Positions 4,236-6,218 of a stretch of 6,218 nucleotides of DNA are shown here, piece by piece. A program made the translations under genes and the position numbers. Under the pieces are notes generated by a model that did no database searches, was not told the origin of the DNA, and was given only the letters and a program-made list of their open reading frames with translations. Each line of letters begins with the position of its first letter. The first letter of the stretch is position 1. This DNA is from an uncultured bacterium (GTDB lineage Bacteria; Patescibacteriota; Microgenomatia; UBA8517): positions 1 to 6,218 of the forward strand of contig CALEZE010000104.1 of assembly GCA_937928235.1 (NCBI GenBank), in the 5' to 3' direction.

Positions 4236-6218
4236 ATGTCTGCCCAACCATTAATCCTAAACTTCGAGGAAATGGATAAGCGTGATTTGCCTTTAGTTGG
4301 CGGTAAGGGTGCCAATTTAGGGGAAATGACTAAGGCAGGTTTCCCTGTTCCTCAAGGTTTCGCCGTAACGGTTGCGGCATACGATGTTTTTTTGGATGAG
4401 AACAGCATAATCGATGAGATAAATGCACAACTTAAAGATTTGGATGTACACGAGCCAGAAGACTTGGACAGGGTGGCTAGGTCCATAAGGGCAAAAATTA
4501 CAAAAGGCCATGTACCAGATTCTGTTGCCAAGGCAATCATTGACGGTTACAAAAAAATGGGCAAAGGTTTGGTTGCTGTTCGCTCATCTGCTACAGCCGA
4601 AGATTTGCCCGGTGCATCTTTCGCAGGGCAACAAGAAACCTTCTTAAATGTAGAAGGCGAAGCTAACTTGGTCGATTATGTCAGGAAATGCTGGGCATCT
4701 TTGTTTACTGCCCGTGCTATTTTTTACCGCGTAGAGAATAAATTCCCTCACGAAAAGGTGAAGATTTCTGTAATGGTCCAGCGAATGGTGCAGTCGGATG
4801 TTAGCGGCAACATGTTTACAGTGGACCCAGTTTCAAACAACAAAGAAAGAATTGTTATAGAAGCCGTTTGGGGTCTTGGTGAAATGATGGTCCAAGGCTC
4901 CGTTGTTCCTGACCGCTACAATGTGCAGAAAGACACCTTTTCCATACTTTCCAAGGAAGTTTCAGATCAAGACATTCAGCTTATTAAAAAAGGGAAGGAA
5001 ACAAAAGAAGTAGAGGTCCCCAAAAAAGATAGGGAGAAACAAAAGCTAACGGATGAAGAAATTACAAAACTAGCTAAAATTGGAAATAAACTCCAAGAGC
5101 ACTATTACTTTCCTCAAGATATAGAGTGGGCTAGGGAAAAAGGAGAACTTTTTATTACTCAAACAAGGCCCATCACAACTCTTGAAAACAAGGGTGGTGA
5201 AACAAAAATAGAGAAAGGTAAGGACGGCTCCTTCAAGGATTCTAACTCACCTATCATGACAGGGGCAGGTGCAAGCCCGGGTATTGCAACCGGCCATGTT
5301 AGGGTGATTATGACAGCAAAAGAGATCAGTAAAGTCAAAAGTGGTGATGTTTTGGTTTCCACAATGACCTCTCCTGACTTTGTGCCCGCAATGAAAAGAG
5401 CGGCCGCGATTATTACTGACAAAGGTGGTCAGACTAGCCACGCAGCTATTGTTTCAAGAGAATTGGGTATTTCCTGTGTAGTGGGAACAAAGGAAGCAAC
5501 AGCGAAACTGAAAGACGACATGCCCGTAACAGTGGACGGTGCAAAAGGAATGATCTACATGGGTGCCAATGTTAAGGTTGAAAAAGGCAAGAAAAAACCC
5601 AAAGAGAAAGTTATTTCGCAAAAAACTGCTACTAAAATTTATGTCAACTTGGCAGAAAGTGAACGGGTTGAGGAAATAGCAAAAAGAAATGTAGACGGAA
5701 TTGGGCTCCTTCGTGCTGAGTTTATGATTGCAGGTATTGGAGTTCATCCCAAAGAAGCAATCAAGAAAAAGGAGCAGGAAAAGTTTGTAAAAAGGTTGGC
5801 GGACGACTTAACCAAGTTCTGCAAGCCTTTTGGAGAAAGACCGGTTGTGTACAGGGCTACAGACTTTAAGACGAATGAATACAGACAACTTGAGGGTGGA
5901 AAGGCATGGGAGCCGGAAGAGGAAAACCCCATGATGGGATACAGGGGTGCCTTTCGTTATATTGCGGATCCTGAAGTTTTTACACTGGAACTTCGCGCAA
6001 TTAAAAAGGTTAGGGAAAAGCACAAAAACTTATACTTAATGATCCCGTATGTTAGAAGCCCTCAGGAGCTTGCTAAGGTAAGGCGCATCGTTGCCACAGA
6101 GGGGTTGTTCGAGGACCACACTTTTAAATTCTGGATGATGGTGGAATTGCCCGTCAATGTTATTCAAATAGACGACTTCTTGCGTGTCGGCATAGACGGC
6201 GTGTCTATCGGCTCTAAC
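4236..6218 (+). CDS. ppsA: Phosphoenolpyruvate synthase (pyruvate, water dikinase), 3' end outside window
   Basis: The frame is open from ATG 4236 to the last base (661 codons). The enzyme makes PEP, AMP and phosphate from pyruvate, ATP and water, the entry step of gluconeogenesis. The N-terminal ATP-grasp nucleotide domain shows GGKGANLGEM (22-31), AVRSSATAEDLPGASFAGQ (114-132) and SGNMFTVDP (190-198), and ends at FITQTRPIT (306-314). The swivelling phosphohistidine domain has GGQTSHAAIVSRELGI (397-412), with His402 as the phosphorylated residue. The PEP/pyruvate-binding barrel begins near 468 and shows GIGLLRAEFM (488-497), YRATDFKTNEYR (539-550), NPMMGYRGAFR (564-574) and MVELPVNV (635-642). 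The window cuts it at GVSIGSN, just before the expected DLTQ. Roughly 100 residues, including the catalytic Cys region, should follow. RPxTDFKTNEY-type and MMGYRG motifs favour PEP synthase over pyruvate, phosphate dikinase. Lys-rich segments at 250-270 and 448-464 look like flexible linkers. No Shine-Dalgarno sequence precedes the ATG. Confidence 0.96.
   Translation, partial: MSAQPLILNFEEMDKRDLPLVGGKGANLGEMTKAGFPVPQGFAVTVAAYDVFLDENSIIDEINAQLKDLDVHEPEDLDRVARSIRAKITKGHVPDSVAKAIIDGYKKMGKGLVAVRSSATAEDLPGASFAGQQETFLNVEGEANLVDYVRKCWASLFTARAIFYRVENKFPHEKVKISVMVQRMVQSDVSGNMFTVDPVSNNKERIVIEAVWGLGEMMVQGSVVPDRYNVQKDTFSILSKEVSDQDIQLIKKGKETKEVEVPKKDREKQKLTDEEITKLAKIGNKLQEHYYFPQDIEWAREKGELFITQTRPITTLENKGGETKIEKGKDGSFKDSNSPIMTGAGASPGIATGHVRVIMTAKEISKVKSGDVLVSTMTSPDFVPAMKRAAAIITDKGGQTSHAAIVSRELGISCVVGTKEATAKLKDDMPVTVDGAKGMIYMGANVKVEKGKKKPKEKVISQKTATKIYVNLAESERVEEIAKRNVDGIGLLRAEFMIAGIGVHPKEAIKKKEQEKFVKRLADDLTKFCKPFGERPVVYRATDFKTNEYRQLEGGKAWEPEEENPMMGYRGAFRYIADPEVFTLELRAIKKVREKHKNLYLMIPYVRSPQELAKVRRIVATEGLFEDHTFKFWMMVELPVNVIQIDDFLRVGIDGVSIGSN

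Noticed and set aside
1..6218. Alternative genetic code with TGA reassigned, as in some reduced-genome bacteria
   Set aside because: The stops used are TAA and TAG, and no in-frame TGA interrupts the conserved genes, so nothing here calls for a non-standard code. The sample is too small to exclude one.

Overview
This window carries a compact, single-strand bacterial gene cluster for gluconeogenesis and sugar-phosphate interconversion. All six genes lie on the + strand and cover almost the whole window. Four are complete. The first has lost its 5' end and the last its 3' end at the window edges. Moderately AT-rich DNA, very short intergenic gaps, an archaeal-type bifunctional phosphoglucose/phosphomannose isomerase, a small divergent clamp-loader delta-like protein and weak Shine-Dalgarno signals fit an uncultivated bacterium with a small genome, such as the Candidate Phyla Radiation (for example Microgenomates or Katanobacteria). 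This placement is inference from gene style and was not tested by phylogeny.

Layout: (1) positions 1-594 hold the C-terminal 197 residues of a DNA polymerase III delta (HolA)-like protein. (2) Positions 608-1984 encode phosphomannomutase/phosphoglucomutase, with a plausible promoter in the end of the delta gene. (3) Positions 1989-2795 encode an inositol-monophosphatase-family sugar phosphatase. (4) Positions 2799-3872 encode a SIS-domain phosphoglucose/phosphomannose isomerase. Genes 2 to 4 are 3-4 bases apart and look like one transcript. (5) Positions 3931-4155 encode a basic two-helix membrane protein of unknown role. It has its own TATAAT box, the only good Shine-Dalgarno sequence in the window, and a hairpin terminator folded over its stop codon. 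(6) From 4236 to the window end lies phosphoenolpyruvate synthase, read open for 661 codons and starting just after an apparent -10 box with little or no leader.

Together the enzymes outline a route from pyruvate to activated hexoses. PEP synthase makes PEP. The phosphatase is a candidate for the fructose-1,6-bisphosphatase step. The isomerase interconverts fructose-6-P, glucose-6-P and mannose-6-P. The mutase makes the 1-phosphates used for nucleotide sugars, glycans and storage polymer. No mobile element, CRISPR array, rRNA, tRNA or riboswitch was seen, and no stretch of 300 bases lacks a gene. The content is mostly ordinary. The more unusual points are the apparently shortened delta-like protein, the near-leaderless starts and the orphan membrane gene.
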